Shown: positions 37,809-48,899 of the stretch, in pieces | Position numbering within the stretch: position 1 is the stretch's first letter | Layout of the letters: each line of letters begins with the position of its first letter | NCBI RefSeq assembly: GCF_001019715.1 | Contig: NZ_BBXJ01000001.1 | Coordinates: 186,001-250,000, forward strand | Direction of reading: 5' to 3' | DNA: 64,000 bases | Source: Rodentibacter caecimuris | GTDB taxonomy: Bacteria > Pseudomonadota > Gammaproteobacteria > Enterobacterales > Pasteurellaceae | Program-made: the position numbers and the translations under genes | The notes under the pieces: model-generated | What the model was told of the DNA's origin: nothing | What the model saw: the letters and a program-made list of their open reading frames with translations, nothing else | Databases searched by the model: none

Positions 37809-40466
37809 TTACGCATAAAGCGGGTTGATACGATCCACATTCAAACCGAATTTCTCAATAGCATCCGCAACAACTTGATTTGTTACAGTACCTTCTTTTG
37901 CCAATTGAGAAAGCGCGGCAACAACAACATAGCGCGCATCGACTTCAAAGTGCTCACGTAAGTTCGCACGGCTGTCTGAGCGACCGAAACCGTCAGTACC
38001 TAATACGTGATAATGTTTAGTCGGTACAAATGCACGAATTTGATCCGCATAACCTTTAACATAGTCTGTGGATGCCACTGTCGGTAAGTCTGCCAATACC
38101 TGTGCAACATAAGGTACGCGTTGCTCTGCTGTTGGGTGTAATAAATTCCAACGAGCCGCATCGTTACCTTCACGAGCCAATTCATTAAATGACGGTGCGG
38201 AGAATACATCTGAAGTCACACCATAATCATTTGCCAGGATTTGAGCCGCTTCACGAACATGACGCATAATCGCACCGGAACCTAACAATTGAACATGACC
38301 TTTGCCTTTACCTTTCACCGTTTCAAATTTATATAAACCTTTACGGATACCTTCTTCAGCACCTTCAGGCATTGCCGGTTGTTCTGTCACTTCATTCAAT
38401 GTAGTGATGTAGTAAAACACATCTTCTTGTTTTTCACCGTACATACGTTGAATACCGTCTTGAATGATTACAGCAACTTCAAAGGCAAATGACGGATCAT
38501 AAGTTACACAGTTCGGAATCACACCCGCTTGAATATGGCTGTGACCGTCTTCGTGTTGTAACCCTTCACCGTTTAGTGTTGTACGGCCTGATGTACCACC
38601 AATCATGAAACCACGTGCAAGTTGGTCGCCAGCCAGCCACATCATATCGCCTACACGTTGGAAACCGAACATGGAGTAATAAATGAAAAACGGAATCATT
38701 GGTTGGTTATTTACCGAATATGAGTTTGCTGCGGCTAACCAAGATGCCGTCGCACCTAATTCATTGATCCCCTCTTGTAAAACTTGACCATCGGTTGCTT
38801 CACGATAGTAAGCAACTAAATCACGGTCTGAAGGAACATAGTTTTGACCATGTGGATTGTAAATACCCACTTGACGGAATAAACCTTCCATACCGAAAGT
38901 ACGCGCTTCATCTGCGATGAGTGGCACAATCGTTTTACCGATATTTTTGTCTTTTAATAAGGTGTTTAATACACGGGTAAATGCCATAGTGGTTGAGATA
39001 CCACGAGGTTGCGCATCTAATAACGCTTTGAAGTCATCTAATGCCGGAACTTTATATTCCACATCAAACTTAGGTTTACGTGCAGGCACATATCCGTTTA
39101 ATGCTTTACGGTGACCGTGTAAATAGTTGTATTCTTCGGAACCTTCAGGGAATTTAATGTATTCTAAATTCTCAACTTGTTCATCGGTTAATGGTAACTG
39201 GAAGTAGTCACGGAAACCTTTAAGGCTTTCATAAGACATTTTTTTAGATTGGTGGGCTGTATTTTTACTTTCAGCTTCAGGAATTTTATAGCCTTTAACC
39301 TGTTGCGCTAAAATAACAACCGGTTTTGTTGCATTTTGTGCTTTTGCATAAGCTGCATAAAGTTTTTCCGCATCATGTGCACCACGGCGTAACGCCCAAA
39401 TTTCATCGTCTGTCATGTCAGCAACTAATGCCGCAGTTTCCGGATAACGACCGAAGAAATGTTCACGTACGTAAGCACCATCTTTCGATTTAAATGTTAA
39501 ATAGTCACCATCTACCACTTCCATCATGAGTTGGGTTAATTTACCGGAAGTATCTTTCTCCAACAATTTATCCCAGTCACTACCCCATAGCACTTTAATG
39601 ACTTCCCATCCTGCACCAGTGAATAAACCTTCCAACTCTTGAACAATTTTACCGTTACCATTTACAGGGCCGTCTAAGCGTTGAAGGTTACAGCTGATTG
39701 TGAAAATTAAATTATTTAAGCCTTCACGCGCGGCAAATGTTAGCGCACCTTTAGACTCAATTTCATCCATCTCTCCATCACCTAAGAAGGCATACACTTT
39801 TTGATCTTTTGTATCTTTTAAACCACGGTTATCTAAATATTTTAAGAAACGAGCTTGGTAGATTGCATTAACAGGACCTAATCCCATTGAAACGGTAGAG
39901 AATTGCCAGAATTCAGGCATTAATTTCGGGTGAGGATATGAGGATAAACCATCAGCAAATGCTTCTTGGCGGAAATTATCCAATTGCTCTTCCGTTAAAC
40001 GACCTTCTAAGAAAGCACGTGCATACATACCCGGTGCCGCATGGCCTTGGAAGAAAATGAGGTCTCCGCCATTTTTCTCTGTTGCAGCCTTAAAGAAATG
40101 GTTGTAGCACACTTCATACATGGTTGCAGCAGATTGGAAAGTTGAAATATGACCGCCCAAGTCGAGATCTTTTTTCTGACTACGTAAAACCATTGCAATC
40201 GCATTCCAACGTACTGCAGAACGAATACGACGTTCAATTTCATGGTTACCCGGGTAAGCCGGTTGCTCGGACACAGGGATGGTATTCACATAATCTGTGG
40301 TCACGCCTGTTGGTAATGATACACCGTTAGTACGCGCCTGACCTATTACTTGTTCAATAATATATTGCGCGCGCTCAACACCTTCTTCACGAATCAAAGA
40401 ATCTAATGATTGTAGCCAATCTTGAGTTTCGATTGGATCTACGTCATTTTTTAAAATCTCAGACAT
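37809..40466 (-). CDS. aceE: Pyruvate dehydrogenase E1 component
   Basis: 885 residues, the homodimeric E1 type. Decarboxylates pyruvate with thiamine diphosphate and acetylates the E2 lipoyl arms. The ThDP motif is in FLGDGEMDEIES near residue 225. RRIRSAVRWNAIAMV is near 85 and SFNELAREGNDAARWNLL is in the C-terminal part. It is first in the operon. No pdhR regulator gene stands in front, unlike E. coli. The divergent neighbour is mgsA. Confidence 0.98.
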   Translation of the reverse strand: MSEILKNDVDPIETQDWLQSLDSLIREEGVERAQYIIEQVIGQARTNGVSLPTGVTTDYVNTIPVSEQPAYPGNHEIERRIRSAVRWNAIAMVLRSQKKDLDLGGHISTFQSAATMYEVCYNHFFKAATEKNGGDLIFFQGHAAPGMYARAFLEGRLTEEQLDNFRQEAFADGLSSYPHPKLMPEFWQFSTVSMGLGPVNAIYQARFLKYLDNRGLKDTKDQKVYAFLGDGEMDEIESKGALTFAAREGLNNLIFTISCNLQRLDGPVNGNGKIVQELEGLFTGAGWEVIKVLWGSDWDKLLEKDTSGKLTQLMMEVVDGDYLTFKSKDGAYVREHFFGRYPETAALVADMTDDEIWALRRGAHDAEKLYAAYAKAQNATKPVVILAQQVKGYKIPEAESKNTAHQSKKMSYESLKGFRDYFQLPLTDEQVENLEYIKFPEGSEEYNYLHGHRKALNGYVPARKPKFDVEYKVPALDDFKALLDAQPRGISTTMAFTRVLNTLLKDKNIGKTIVPLIADEARTFGMEGLFRQVGIYNPHGQNYVPSDRDLVAYYREATDGQVLQEGINELGATASWLAAANSYSVNNQPMIPFFIYYSMFGFQRVGDMMWLAGDQLARGFMIGGTSGRTTLNGEGLQHEDGHSHIQAGVIPNCVTYDPSFAFEVAVIIQDGIQRMYGEKQEDVFYYITTLNEVTEQPAMPEGAEEGIRKGLYKFETVKGKGKGHVQLLGSGAIMRHVREAAQILANDYGVTSDVFSAPSFNELAREGNDAARWNLLHPTAEQRVPYVAQVLADLPTVASTDYVKGYADQIRAFVPTKHYHVLGTDGFGRSDSRANLREHFEVDARYVVVAALSQLAKEGTVTNQVVADAIEKFGLNVDRINPLYA

Positions 40467-40775
40467 AGGTTTTCCTTATCTGTTAATTAAGTGAAAATTA
40501 GTTCAGCTAAAAGCCAAACACGAATATAAGAAATGCTTGTTTCGGCTTTTACAAGCATTTAACAAATTTCATAAATTTTAGAAGATTTTTTGAAATAAAG
40601 ATAGTAAATTTTCATTGAACTTACTTTTTCTCGTTTTCTGTTTTATCCCATTTACCTAAAGTGCGGTACTTTTTCAGAGCATTTTAATTAACTCATTAAA
40701 CTATGAGTAAAATCATTGCTTCTGTATAATCTTTACGCTAGAGTTCCTACAATTTTTAATACAAGGACTTTCTTT
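40467..40775. other. Promoter region between aceE and mgsA
   Basis: About 300 AT-rich bases between divergent genes, holding one uptake core near 40658. It must carry both promoters. No PdhR, CRP or FNR site could be named with confidence. Confidence 0.5.
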
Positions 40776-41234
40776 ATGAAATCAACAACCAGAACGCTCA
40801 ATCAACACAAACACATCGCCCTTGTAGCACATGATAATTGCAAACAAAACCTTATTCGGTGGGTAGAAAAGCACAACATTGCACTAAGTTCCCATCGGCT
40901 TTACGCGACCGGCACAACGGGACATTTATTGGCACGAGAAACGGGCTTAACAATTCAACCTTTATTAAGCGGGCCGATGGGTGGCGATCAGCAATTAGGC
41001 GGACTTATTGCAGAAAAGAAAATTGATCTTATTATTTTCTTTTGGGATCCAATGAATGCAGCCCCCCATGATCCTGATGTGAAAGCCTTAATGCGCATTG
41101 CAACCGTGTGGAACATTCCGGTCGCCATTAATCAAACCACAGCAGATTTTTTACTCACATCTCCGCTTTTTGAGCAAAATATAGAAATTGAAATCCCAGA
41201 CTACGAAAATTATTTAAAAGAACGTTTAGGATAA
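40776..41234 (+). CDS. mgsA: Methylglyoxal synthase
   Basis: 152 residues from the ATG at 40776, with AAGGAC 7 bases before it. The longer frame from 40716 lacks such a site, and 152 is the E. coli length. Converts dihydroxyacetone phosphate to methylglyoxal when phosphate is short. The catalytic aspartate is in [14 protein letters not shown] near residue 70, and the phosphate site is in TGTTG near 48. [18 protein letters not shown] is typical of the family. A strong terminator follows. Confidence 0.96.
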   Translation: MKSTTRTLNQHKHIALVAHDNCKQNLIRWVEKHNIALSSHRLYATGTTGHLLARETGLTIQPLLSGPMGGDQQLGGLIAEKKIDLIIFFWDPMNAAPHDPDVKALMRIATVWNIPVAINQTTADFLLTSPLFEQNIEIEIPDYENYLKERLG

Positions 41235-41268
41235 AACTCAGTAAAAGTTAACCGCACTTTAAAGTACA

Positions 41269-41299
41269 AAAAGGAGATAAATTATCTTTATCTCCTTTT
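41269..41299. terminator. Bidirectional terminator after mgsA
   Basis: AAAAGGAGATAA, 7-nt loop, TTATCTCCTTTT. A perfect 12-bp stem between convergent genes. A lone uptake core lies just before it. Confidence 0.75.
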
Positions 41300-41327
41300 G
41301 CTATCGTCAATGTGAATTTAATCGACC

Positions 41328-42806
41328 TTAATGCTGCATCGCTGCCCCCATTAACAGCATAAAAATCACGCTAACGACTTGTTCTTCCGGCACAGATTGA
41401 CCATTTAATTTCAACTCCCCATTTTCAAGCACCAGTTTCATCGTCACGGATTTTTCATTATTTACGGCAATGCCTTTGCTCACGACTTCTGCTGCCATTT
41501 CCTCAATTTTAGCCTTAATACTTGCTTTATCTTCTTCCGGGAAGAATTTCGTCATAAGGTTTTCAGCCGTTGCTTTATCCACCTGAATATCGACAACAAA
41601 ATCCGTAAATTGTTTATATAAATGACCGTGCATAACATCAAGCTTAGGGTCTTTAGCTAAAGCAATATTCATATCTAACGCCACTTTTCCTTGATTATCG
41701 GAAATTGAGATCGGGTTCAATTTAATTTGTGGTTGGTTATTGAAAATAGCCATACCATATTGCTTAGCCCATACTTCAATAATTTGATTTACTCCCCCTG
41801 TATTCCCTTCTTTTAATACACTAATAAGAGATTCAAACAAAGCATTAATCGCATTGGCTTCAAAATGATTTAATTCAATATTGTAGGCTATCTTACCCAA
41901 ATCTTTATTATCAATTATTAGGGCATCTATATTGTTTGTAGCTTTCAGGCTTAAAAAATCGCCTTCTAAATTCACCTCAGATGTACTTTTTACACCTTTT
42001 TCCACAACAGACATCGTTGTTCCATTTTTATCCAGACTTGTCATCTCTATACTGTCAATAGAAGACGTCCCTTTTCCGGTGTAAAGATATGACCATTTCG
42101 TTGGGGCAAAAGTCGTACTAAATTTGATCCCTTTCCAGTGAAATTTCTCAGATTCAAAATTGTTTGAATCAGTATGATTTTCTGCCTCGGCGTTACCCGC
42201 CAAATCAAATGTTATATTAGAAACTGAAGCATCATACTGACCGGAAAGATCTTTATTGACATCAAAGTCAATATCCACATCGGACCAAGCCAATTTATTT
42301 TTGGCTGACTTAGGATCAATAAACTCACCACCTAATACTTTTAATATGCCTTTTGTAGCTAAGGCATAGCTTGTTGCGGCTTGATACTGAATCGGTTTGT
42401 CTGATTTGGTGATATCAAACAATAGCTGTGTCATTTCGTTTTTACCAACCGTCCCTTCCACAGCAAACATTGCCGGCATAAAATTAAATTTTATCAGCTG
42501 ATTAAGAGGCAACGGTCCATGATAAAGTGTCGATGAAAAAGGAATTATCCATTGTTTTTCTTCTTTCGCTAACGAAATGACAATTTCATCTTCAACTTGA
42601 GAACTGAAAAAACCACGCTCAAATTGTTTATTTTTAAATTCAACATTGAAAGAATCCGATCCTCCCAATGCACGGAATTTTTGATTGTTCAATTCAATTT
42701 GGCGTTTATATTCCGATTCAGCGGTTTGACCGGTAAACCAAGTACCACCAACCCAAGCAGCTCCTAGTACAGCAATTACGCCAATAGCAATTTTTGATTT
42801 TTTCAT
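41328..42806 (-). CDS. DUF945 (YdgA-like) exported protein
   Basis: 492 residues from the ATG at 42806 with AAAGGA in front. The N-terminal extension to 42899 is rejected because it would precede the membrane anchor (KIAIGVIAVLGAAWVGGTWFTG). The body is rich in beta structure, with FERGFFSSQVEDEIVIS, LYHGPLPL and repeated GILKVLGG-like stretches typical of YdgA/DUF945. Function unknown. Probably anchored in the inner membrane and facing the periplasm. Divergent from dnaK. Confidence 0.85.
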   Translation of the reverse strand: MKKSKIAIGVIAVLGAAWVGGTWFTGQTAESEYKRQIELNNQKFRALGGSDSFNVEFKNKQFERGFFSSQVEDEIVISLAKEEKQWIIPFSSTLYHGPLPLNQLIKFNFMPAMFAVEGTVGKNEMTQLLFDITKSDKPIQYQAATSYALATKGILKVLGGEFIDPKSAKNKLAWSDVDIDFDVNKDLSGQYDASVSNITFDLAGNAEAENHTDSNNFESEKFHWKGIKFSTTFAPTKWSYLYTGKGTSSIDSIEMTSLDKNGTTMSVVEKGVKSTSEVNLEGDFLSLKATNNIDALIIDNKDLGKIAYNIELNHFEANAINALFESLISVLKEGNTGGVNQIIEVWAKQYGMAIFNNQPQIKLNPISISDNQGKVALDMNIALAKDPKLDVMHGHLYKQFTDFVVDIQVDKATAENLMTKFFPEEDKASIKAKIEEMAAEVVSKGIAVNNEKSVTMKLVLENGELKLNGQSVPEEQVVSVIFMLLMGAAMQH

Positions 42807-42994
42807 AAGCATCCTTTTGATAATAAAATATAAAAATTGTGCAAATTCTACCGCACTTTTTCTTCTTCTCCATCTTTTTATCAAAAATTTACAAATCACC
42901 CCTTGAAGTTTTATGCTTCGTTCTTATCTTACAAGGCAAGGACGGAAACGACCGTATTTTGAAGTAAGAAAAATAAAAAATTTTTAAATTTTCT

Positions 42995-43022
42995 CTTGAA
43001 ATACGAAGAAGTATCCACATCT
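42995..43022 (+). promoter_or_regulatory. Sigma-32 type heat-shock promoter of dnaK
   Basis: CTTGAAA (-35), 13-base spacer, CCACATCT (-10), one change from CCCCATNT. It lies about 50 bases before the dnaK ATG. Confidence 0.8.
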
Positions 43023-43073
43023 TACAACTCGTAATAAATTACACTGAATTAAAAATTTAATTAGGAGAACAAA

Positions 43074-44969
43074 ATGGGAAAAATTATTGGTATTGACTTA
43101 GGAACAACCAACTCTTGTGTGGCTGTAATGGATGGCGACAAACCTCGTGTCATTGAAAATGCTGAAGGTGATCGTACGACTCCGTCAATTATTGCTTATA
43201 CAAATGATAATGAAACATTAGTCGGTCAACCGGCAAAACGTCAAGCGGTAACCAATCCAAAAAACACATTGTTTGCAATCAAACGTTTAATTGGTCGTCG
43301 TTTTGAAGATGAAGAAGTAAAACGCGATATTGATATTATGCCGTTTGCCATTACTAAAGCAGATAACGGCGATGCTTGGGTTGAAGTCAAAGGTGAAAAA
43401 TTAGCGCCTCCACAAATTTCTGCCGAAGTATTGAAAAAAATGAAAAAAGCAGCGGAAGATTTCTTAGGCGAATCCGTTACTGAAGCGGTTATTACCGTTC
43501 CGGCATACTTTAACGATGCACAACGTCAAGCAACCAAAGACGCTGGTCGTATTGCAGGATTAGATGTAAAACGTATCATCAACGAACCGACAGCTGCGGC
43601 ATTAGCTTACGGTTTGGACAAAGGTACGGGTAACAAAACTATCGCTGTTTATGACTTAGGTGGCGGTACATTTGACTTGTCAATTATTGAAATTGATGAA
43701 GTCGGCGGCGAGAAAACTTTCGAAGTATTGGCAACCAACGGTGATACCCACTTAGGCGGTGAAGACTTCGACAACCGTATTATTAACTATTTAGTGGATG
43801 AATTCAAAAAAGAGCAAGGCGTTGATTTACGTAATGACCCGCTTGCAATGCAACGCTTAAAAGAATCTGCTGAAAAAGCGAAAATTGAGCTTTCTTCTGC
43901 TCAACAAACAGATGTAAATCTTCCTTACATCACAGCGGATGCAACAGGCCCTAAACACTTAAACATTAAATTAACCCGTGCGAAATTAGAATCACTTGTT
44001 GAAGATTTAGTGGCTAAATCGCTTGAGCCTGTTCGTATTGCATTAAAAGATGCGGGCAAATCTCCATCTGAAATTGATGATGTGATTTTAGTGGGTGGTC
44101 AAACCCGTATGCCGCTTGTTCAACAAGAAGTGGAAAAATTCTTCGGCAAAGCACCACGTAAAGACGTCAACCCGGATGAAGCCGTTGCGGTCGGTGCGGC
44201 AGTGCAAGGCGGTGTATTAGCCGGTGATGTTACCGATGTATTATTGTTAGACGTTACCCCATTATCACTCGGTATCGAAACCATGGGTGGTGTGATGACG
44301 ACCTTAATTGAGAAAAATACCACGATTCCAACGAAGAAATCACAAGTGTTCTCAACGGCGGAAGATAACCAAAGTGCGGTAACTATCCATGTGTTACAAG
44401 GCGAACGTAAACAAGCATCAGCGAATAAATCTTTAGGTCAATTTAACCTAGAAGGTATTAATCCTGCACCTCGTGGTATGCCACAAATTGAAGTGACCTT
44501 CGATATCGACGCAGACGGTATTATCCATGTATCTGCAAAAGATAAAGGTACCGGCAAAGAACAACAAATCACGATTAAAGCGTCTTCCGGTTTAAGTGAT
44601 GAAAAGATTCAACAAATGGTTCGTGATGCTGAAGCAAATGCAGAATCAGACCGTAAATTTGAAGAATTGGTTCAAGCCCGTAACCAAGCCGATCATTTAA
44701 TTCACAGCACACGCAAACAATTAGATGAAGCGGGGGATAAACTCCCTGCAACAGATCGCGGTGTGATCGAAAGTGCATTAAGTGACTTAGAAACGGCTGC
44801 AAAAGGCGAAGATAAAGTGGTAATTGAAGCGAAAATTCAAGTTCTTGTCGAAGCAGCACAAAAACTCGCACAAACTGCACAGCCTCAAGGCGAGCAAACT
44901 CAAAGCAACAGCACCCCAAACGATGACGTTGTTGATGCCGAGTTTGAAGAAGTGAAAGATAACAAATAA
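43074..44969 (+). CDS. dnaK: Chaperone DnaK (Hsp70)
   Basis: 631 residues. ATP-dependent chaperone. The phosphate loop [13 protein letters not shown] is at the N-terminus, [12 protein letters not shown] is near residue 195, and the linker [16 protein letters not shown] is near 390. The tail ends [15 protein letters not shown], the usual C-terminal co-chaperone tag. AGGAG precedes the ATG. dnaJ follows after 212 bases that contain a hairpin. Confidence 0.98.
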   Translation: MGKIIGIDLGTTNSCVAVMDGDKPRVIENAEGDRTTPSIIAYTNDNETLVGQPAKRQAVTNPKNTLFAIKRLIGRRFEDEEVKRDIDIMPFAITKADNGDAWVEVKGEKLAPPQISAEVLKKMKKAAEDFLGESVTEAVITVPAYFNDAQRQATKDAGRIAGLDVKRIINEPTAAALAYGLDKGTGNKTIAVYDLGGGTFDLSIIEIDEVGGEKTFEVLATNGDTHLGGEDFDNRIINYLVDEFKKEQGVDLRNDPLAMQRLKESAEKAKIELSSAQQTDVNLPYITADATGPKHLNIKLTRAKLESLVEDLVAKSLEPVRIALKDAGKSPSEIDDVILVGGQTRMPLVQQEVEKFFGKAPRKDVNPDEAVAVGAAVQGGVLAGDVTDVLLLDVTPLSLGIETMGGVMTTLIEKNTTIPTKKSQVFSTAEDNQSAVTIHVLQGERKQASANKSLGQFNLEGINPAPRGMPQIEVTFDIDADGIIHVSAKDKGTGKEQQITIKASSGLSDEKIQQMVRDAEANAESDRKFEELVQARNQADHLIHSTRKQLDEAGDKLPATDRGVIESALSDLETAAKGEDKVVIEAKIQVLVEAAQKLAQTAQPQGEQTQSNSTPNDDVVDAEFEEVKDNK

Positions 44970-44989
44970 TTTATTTGTTAATACTAACA

Positions 44990-45012
44990 AGGGCGTTGTA
45001 AAACGCCCTTTT
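44990..45012 (+). terminator. Hairpin terminator after dnaK
   Basis: AGGGCGTT, GTA, AAACGCCCTTTT. A GC-rich stem with T run. It probably stops part of the transcript before dnaJ, setting DnaK above DnaJ. A wide uptake-core pair follows at 45033-45094. Confidence 0.75.
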
Positions 45013-45138
45013 CGTGTATATACCTGATAGCAAAGTGCGGTTAAATTTTTAACTGTTTTTCACGGAAAAATATTTCAAATTTTGACCGCACTTTAAATCT
45101 CTCTAGCTCCCTATTAGTTAGTAAAAAGGGGGGGAATA

Positions 45139-45204
45139 ATGGTAGAAACCATTCGGAGAAAGATAAAACGGAACAAACCTAATGGCAAAACAAGACTATT
45201 ATGA
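45139..45204 (+). CDS. Possible 21-codon upstream ORF overlapping the dnaJ start
   Basis: ATG at 45139 reads [21 protein letters not shown] and stops at 45204, inside dnaJ and out of its frame. A5G7 lies just upstream as a G-rich ribosome-binding site. Strongly basic, no known family. It could control dnaJ translation or be chance. Confidence 0.3.
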   Translation: MVETIRRKIKRNKPNGKTRLL

Positions 45205-46336
45205 ACTCCTCGGCATTCAAAAAGGTGCTGACGAAAAAGAAATTAAGCGTGCATATAAAAAACTCGCAATGCAATATCATCCTGATAGAACTAAGGGTGA
45301 TAAAGCGAAAGAAGAAAAATTCAAAGAAATCCAAGAAGCTTATGAAGTTTTAGGCGATAAAGAAAAGCGTGCGGCTTACGATCAGTACGGACACGCTGCC
45401 TTTGAACAAGGTGGTTTTGGCGGCGGCGGTGGATTCGGTGGCGGATTTGGCGGTGCAGATTTCGGTGATATGTTCGGCGATATTTTTGGAGATATTTTTG
45501 GTGGCGGTGCCCGTACCCGTCAGCGTGTAGTGCGTGGTGAAGATTTACGCTATGATCTTGAAATCAGCTTAGAAGAAGCAGTAAAAGGCACCACCAAAGA
45601 CATTCAAATCAACACGCTTGCTCATTGCGATAACTGTGATGGTACAGGGGCGGAAAAAGGCTCAAAAGTTGAAACCTGTCCAACCTGTCACGGCGCGGGG
45701 CGTGTTCGCCGGCAACAAGGTTTCTTTGTATCTGAAAGTATTTGTCCGACTTGTCACGGTTCCGGCAAGAAAATTGAAAAACCTTGCCACGTTTGCCATG
45801 GGGACGGTCGCATTCATAAAAAAGAAAGTCTTTCCGTTAAAATTCCGGCAGGCGTGGATACAGGTAACCAGCTTCGTTTGCCAGGTAAAGGCGCTGCCGG
45901 CGAAAGCGGTGCTCCGGCGGGTGATCTTTATGTCGTAATTCATGTGAAAGAACATCATATTTTTGAACGCGACGGAAACAATCTTTATTGTGAAGTCCCG
46001 ATTAGCTTTGCGACTGCCGCACTCGGCGGTGAAATTGAAGTCCCAACCTTAGATGGTCGAGTAAAACTCAAGATTCCTGCCGAAACCCAAACCGGAAAAT
46101 TATTCCGAATGCGCGGCAAGGGGGTAATGTCTAATCGTAACGGTTATGCAGGCGATTTAATCTGTCGTATTGTGGTCGAAACACCGGTGAATTTAAACAG
46201 TAAACAAAAAGAATTACTGAAAGAACTTGAAGAAAGTTTGCAAGGCAAAGGGTTAAGCAAACATAGCCCGAAATCCTCCGGCTTTTTAGACGGCGTGAAG
46301 AAATTCTTTGATAATTTAGGGAAATCGGATAAGTAA
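45182..46336 (+). CDS. dnaJ: Chaperone DnaJ (Hsp40)
   Basis: 384 residues. It brings substrates to DnaK and stimulates its ATPase. The J domain has [10 protein letters not shown] (HPD near residue 33). A glycine/phenylalanine stretch follows (about 75-110). Four CxxCxGxG zinc repeats lie at about 145-210: [24 protein letters not shown] and [11 protein letters not shown] at 45182, with only a modest GGAAC in front. A terminator follows. Confidence 0.98.
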   Translation: MAKQDYYELLGIQKGADEKEIKRAYKKLAMQYHPDRTKGDKAKEEKFKEIQEAYEVLGDKEKRAAYDQYGHAAFEQGGFGGGGGFGGGFGGADFGDMFGDIFGDIFGGGARTRQRVVRGEDLRYDLEISLEEAVKGTTKDIQINTLAHCDNCDGTGAEKGSKVETCPTCHGAGRVRRQQGFFVSESICPTCHGSGKKIEKPCHVCHGDGRIHKKESLSVKIPAGVDTGNQLRLPGKGAAGESGAPAGDLYVVIHVKEHHIFERDGNNLYCEVPISFATAALGGEIEVPTLDGRVKLKIPAETQTGKLFRMRGKGVMSNRNGYAGDLICRIVVETPVNLNSKQKELLKELEESLQGKGLSKHSPKSSGFLDGVKKFFDNLGKSDK

Positions 46337-46348
46337 AAATTTAAGCAA

Positions 46349-46375
46349 AAAAGCCCGCACTTTGCGGGCTTTTTG
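46349..46375. terminator. Bidirectional terminator after dnaJ
   Basis: AGCCCGC, ACTTT, GCGGGCTTTTT with an A run in front. It serves both dnaJ and the convergent transporter gene. Confidence 0.85.
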
Positions 46376-46412
46376 TTAAGTCATCATAAATATGATGTTT
46401 CTATTCAACATA

Positions 46413-47741
46413 TTATTCTTTCAATTTCAACCATTTACTACTTAATGTTCCCGCTGTCATTGCACCGTTAACATTTAATGCTGTACGTCCCATATCAATG
46501 AGCGGTTCGATTGAAATTAATAAACCGACTAACTCAAGCGGTAAACCTAAGGTTGAAAGCACAACAATCGCTGCAAAAGTTGCTCCACCGCCCACACCGG
46601 CAATACCAAAAGAAGAAATCGCCACTACTAAAACAAGTGTCGCAATATAGCTTACCGTAAAAGGATCAATGCCTACCGTTGGCGCAACCATAACAGCCAA
46701 CATCGCAGGATAAATTCCTGCACAGCCATTTTGTCCGATTGTCGCCCCAAAAGTGGCTGAGAAATTCGCAACAGCAGGGTTATTGCCCAACTTATCCGTT
46801 TGGGTTTCGATATTAAGCGGGATAGTCGCAGCACTGGAACGGGAACTAAAGGCAAAACTCAATGCCGGCATGACTTTTTTATAATACTGAATCGGGCTAA
46901 TACCAGATAAGAAAAGTAACAAGCCGTGAATAACAAACATCAAGAAGATCGCAATATAAGAAGCGACAATAAAACTTCCCAAATTCAGAATATCCGCCCA
47001 TTTTGATGTCGCTCCCACTTTAATCATCAAAGCAAATACACCATAAGGCGTTAAACGGATCACAAAACGAACTAGGCGTGAGACTAATTTATTTAAGGTT
47101 TCCACTCCCTGAGCAATGCGATCACCCAACTCCTGATTTTCTTTACGTAAACTCAACGCCGCGACGCCTAAAAATGCAGAGAAGATCACCACACTAATAA
47201 TTGAGGTTGGATTTGCGCCCGTTAATTCAGCAAAAGGATTTTTTGGAATGAAAGAAAGTAGCATTGCCGGCACACTTAAGGCATTAATTTGATCCGCACG
47301 ACCTAATACTTTGGTTTGAGCGGCAAGCTCACGTTCACCGGCGACTAAGCCTTCTGCCGTTAAACCGAATAGTTGTACCATAATAATACCGATAAATGCG
47401 GCGATCGCCGTAGTAACGAGTAATACGGAAAGTACACTAAAGCTGATCTTACCTAAAGCGCGCGCCTCATTTAAACGGGTGATAGCCGATAAAATTGACA
47501 CAAAGACTAATGGCATCACGATCATTTGTAATAAACGGACATAGCCTCCACCCACAAGATTAATCCAATCCAATGCGGTTTTAATCGTCTCCTCAGCACC
47601 AATATTTTGCAGCAATGCCCCTGATGCTAAACCAAGCGCTAAGCCGACAAAAACGGTTTGTCCTAATTTTTGTGTCTTTTTATAAAGATAGCCTAACAAT
47701 ACAAGAATCAGTACAAAAATGATTAAAGTAAGAAATAACAT
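46413..47741 (-). CDS. tcyP: L-cystine uptake transporter (TcyP/YdjN type)
   Basis: 442 residues of the dicarboxylate/amino acid:cation symporter family. About eight helices and two re-entrant loops. The serine-rich signature is SFAFSSRSSAATIPLNIE near residue 300, followed by NFSATFGATIGQNGCAGIYPAM. The first helix and GGGYVRLLQMIVMPLVFVS resemble TcyP more than GltP or SstT. Likely role: cystine import, which would feed glutathione synthesis. Monocistronic. Confidence 0.85.
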   Translation of the reverse strand: MLFLTLIIFVLILVLLGYLYKKTQKLGQTVFVGLALGLASGALLQNIGAEETIKTALDWINLVGGGYVRLLQMIVMPLVFVSILSAITRLNEARALGKISFSVLSVLLVTTAIAAFIGIIMVQLFGLTAEGLVAGERELAAQTKVLGRADQINALSVPAMLLSFIPKNPFAELTGANPTSIISVVIFSAFLGVAALSLRKENQELGDRIAQGVETLNKLVSRLVRFVIRLTPYGVFALMIKVGATSKWADILNLGSFIVASYIAIFLMFVIHGLLLFLSGISPIQYYKKVMPALSFAFSSRSSAATIPLNIETQTDKLGNNPAVANFSATFGATIGQNGCAGIYPAMLAVMVAPTVGIDPFTVSYIATLVLVVAISSFGIAGVGGGATFAAIVVLSTLGLPLELVGLLISIEPLIDMGRTALNVNGAMTAGTLSSKWLKLKE

Positions 47742-47843
47742 ATTAATATTCCCCTATAAATTTGAATTGCGATATTAGATAGACTTTCTCATAAAAGATC
47801 TAATCGTTTTTTGTTATAGCTTATAATCTTATGGAATATCATT

Positions 47844-48899
47844 TTAAACAACGGATACCGCTTTAATTTGTACATAAACATTCATACCAACCGTAAAGCG
47901 TAATTCATTTTGTGCCCATTTACTGATACTTGCCCAAATCTTATGCCCTTCGACTAATAGTGCAATATCGACGCGTGAATCCTGTATATCAATTTGTGCA
48001 ATTTGCCCCTGTAAAATATTGCGAATACTGGTTTGTTGCGATTTCTGTAAGGCGATTGAAACATCAGAACTATAAATACAAATCCGTACAAGCTCCCCCA
48101 CCTCCGTATTGACTTGATTAATCCAAAGTGATTGTTCGCCAAGTGAAAGTGCGGTCATTTTATAAGGCGGATTGTGTAAATGCACAGGTAAAGCTAAAAC
48201 ACTACTCTGCTCATTTTCCTCTTTCCATGGTGCAAAAATAGAACTGTTCCAAATTCGTTCCACAGAATCATAGGTTTTTACTTTTCCGTTTTCCATTAAT
48301 ACCACGAGATCCGCAAGTCGTAATAATTCATCTAAACTATGCGTAACATACAAAATAGGAATATTAATTTCTTGAGAAAGTCGCTCCAAATACTGCATTA
48401 ATTCCCGCTTACGCGGCATATCTAAGGCTGAAAGCGGTTCATCCATCAACAATATTTCCGGATCTGTCAGCAAAGCCCGACCAATAGCAACACGCTGCTT
48501 TTCACCACCGGAAAGCGTGAGCGGATAGCGTTTTAATAAATGTCTGATACCAAGCAACTCAACAATGTAATCAAAATCCTCTTTCTGTATATTTTTCATC
48601 CCATAACATAAATTGCCTTTCACGTTATAGTGAGGAAACAAACGGGCATCTTGAAATACATAGCCAATTTTTCTTTGGTGAACCGCTATATTTACTTGAG
48701 TTTCAATATCCACTAAAGTGCGGTCATTTAACCGGATAAATCCTTCATCAGGTTGAATTAATCCGGCCACAAGATTAATTAAAGAGGTTTTACCTGAACC
48801 GGATAAACCGAAAACGGCAGTTACCCCTTGTTCAGGAATTGATAAATTCACTTGTAAGGCAAGTTGCCCCAACTGTTTTTTTACATTAATTTGCAACAT
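47844..48899 (-). CDS. modC: Molybdate ABC transporter ATP-binding protein
   Basis: 351 residues. The ATPase of molybdate import. Walker [13 protein letters not shown], signature [14 protein letters not shown] and Walker [13 protein letters not shown] are present. The C-terminal Mop/TOBE domain (about 285-350) binds oxyanion. The ATG at 48899 overlaps the end of modB by 14 bases, so translation is coupled. Confidence 0.95.
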   Translation of the reverse strand: MLQINVKKQLGQLALQVNLSIPEQGVTAVFGLSGSGKTSLINLVAGLIQPDEGFIRLNDRTLVDIETQVNIAVHQRKIGYVFQDARLFPHYNVKGNLCYGMKNIQKEDFDYIVELLGIRHLLKRYPLTLSGGEKQRVAIGRALLTDPEILLMDEPLSALDMPRKRELMQYLERLSQEINIPILYVTHSLDELLRLADLVVLMENGKVKTYDSVERIWNSSIFAPWKEENEQSSVLALPVHLHNPPYKMTALSLGEQSLWINQVNTEVGELVRICIYSSDVSIALQKSQQTSIRNILQGQIAQIDIQDSRVDIALLVEGHKIWASISKWAQNELRFTVGMNVYVQIKAVSVV

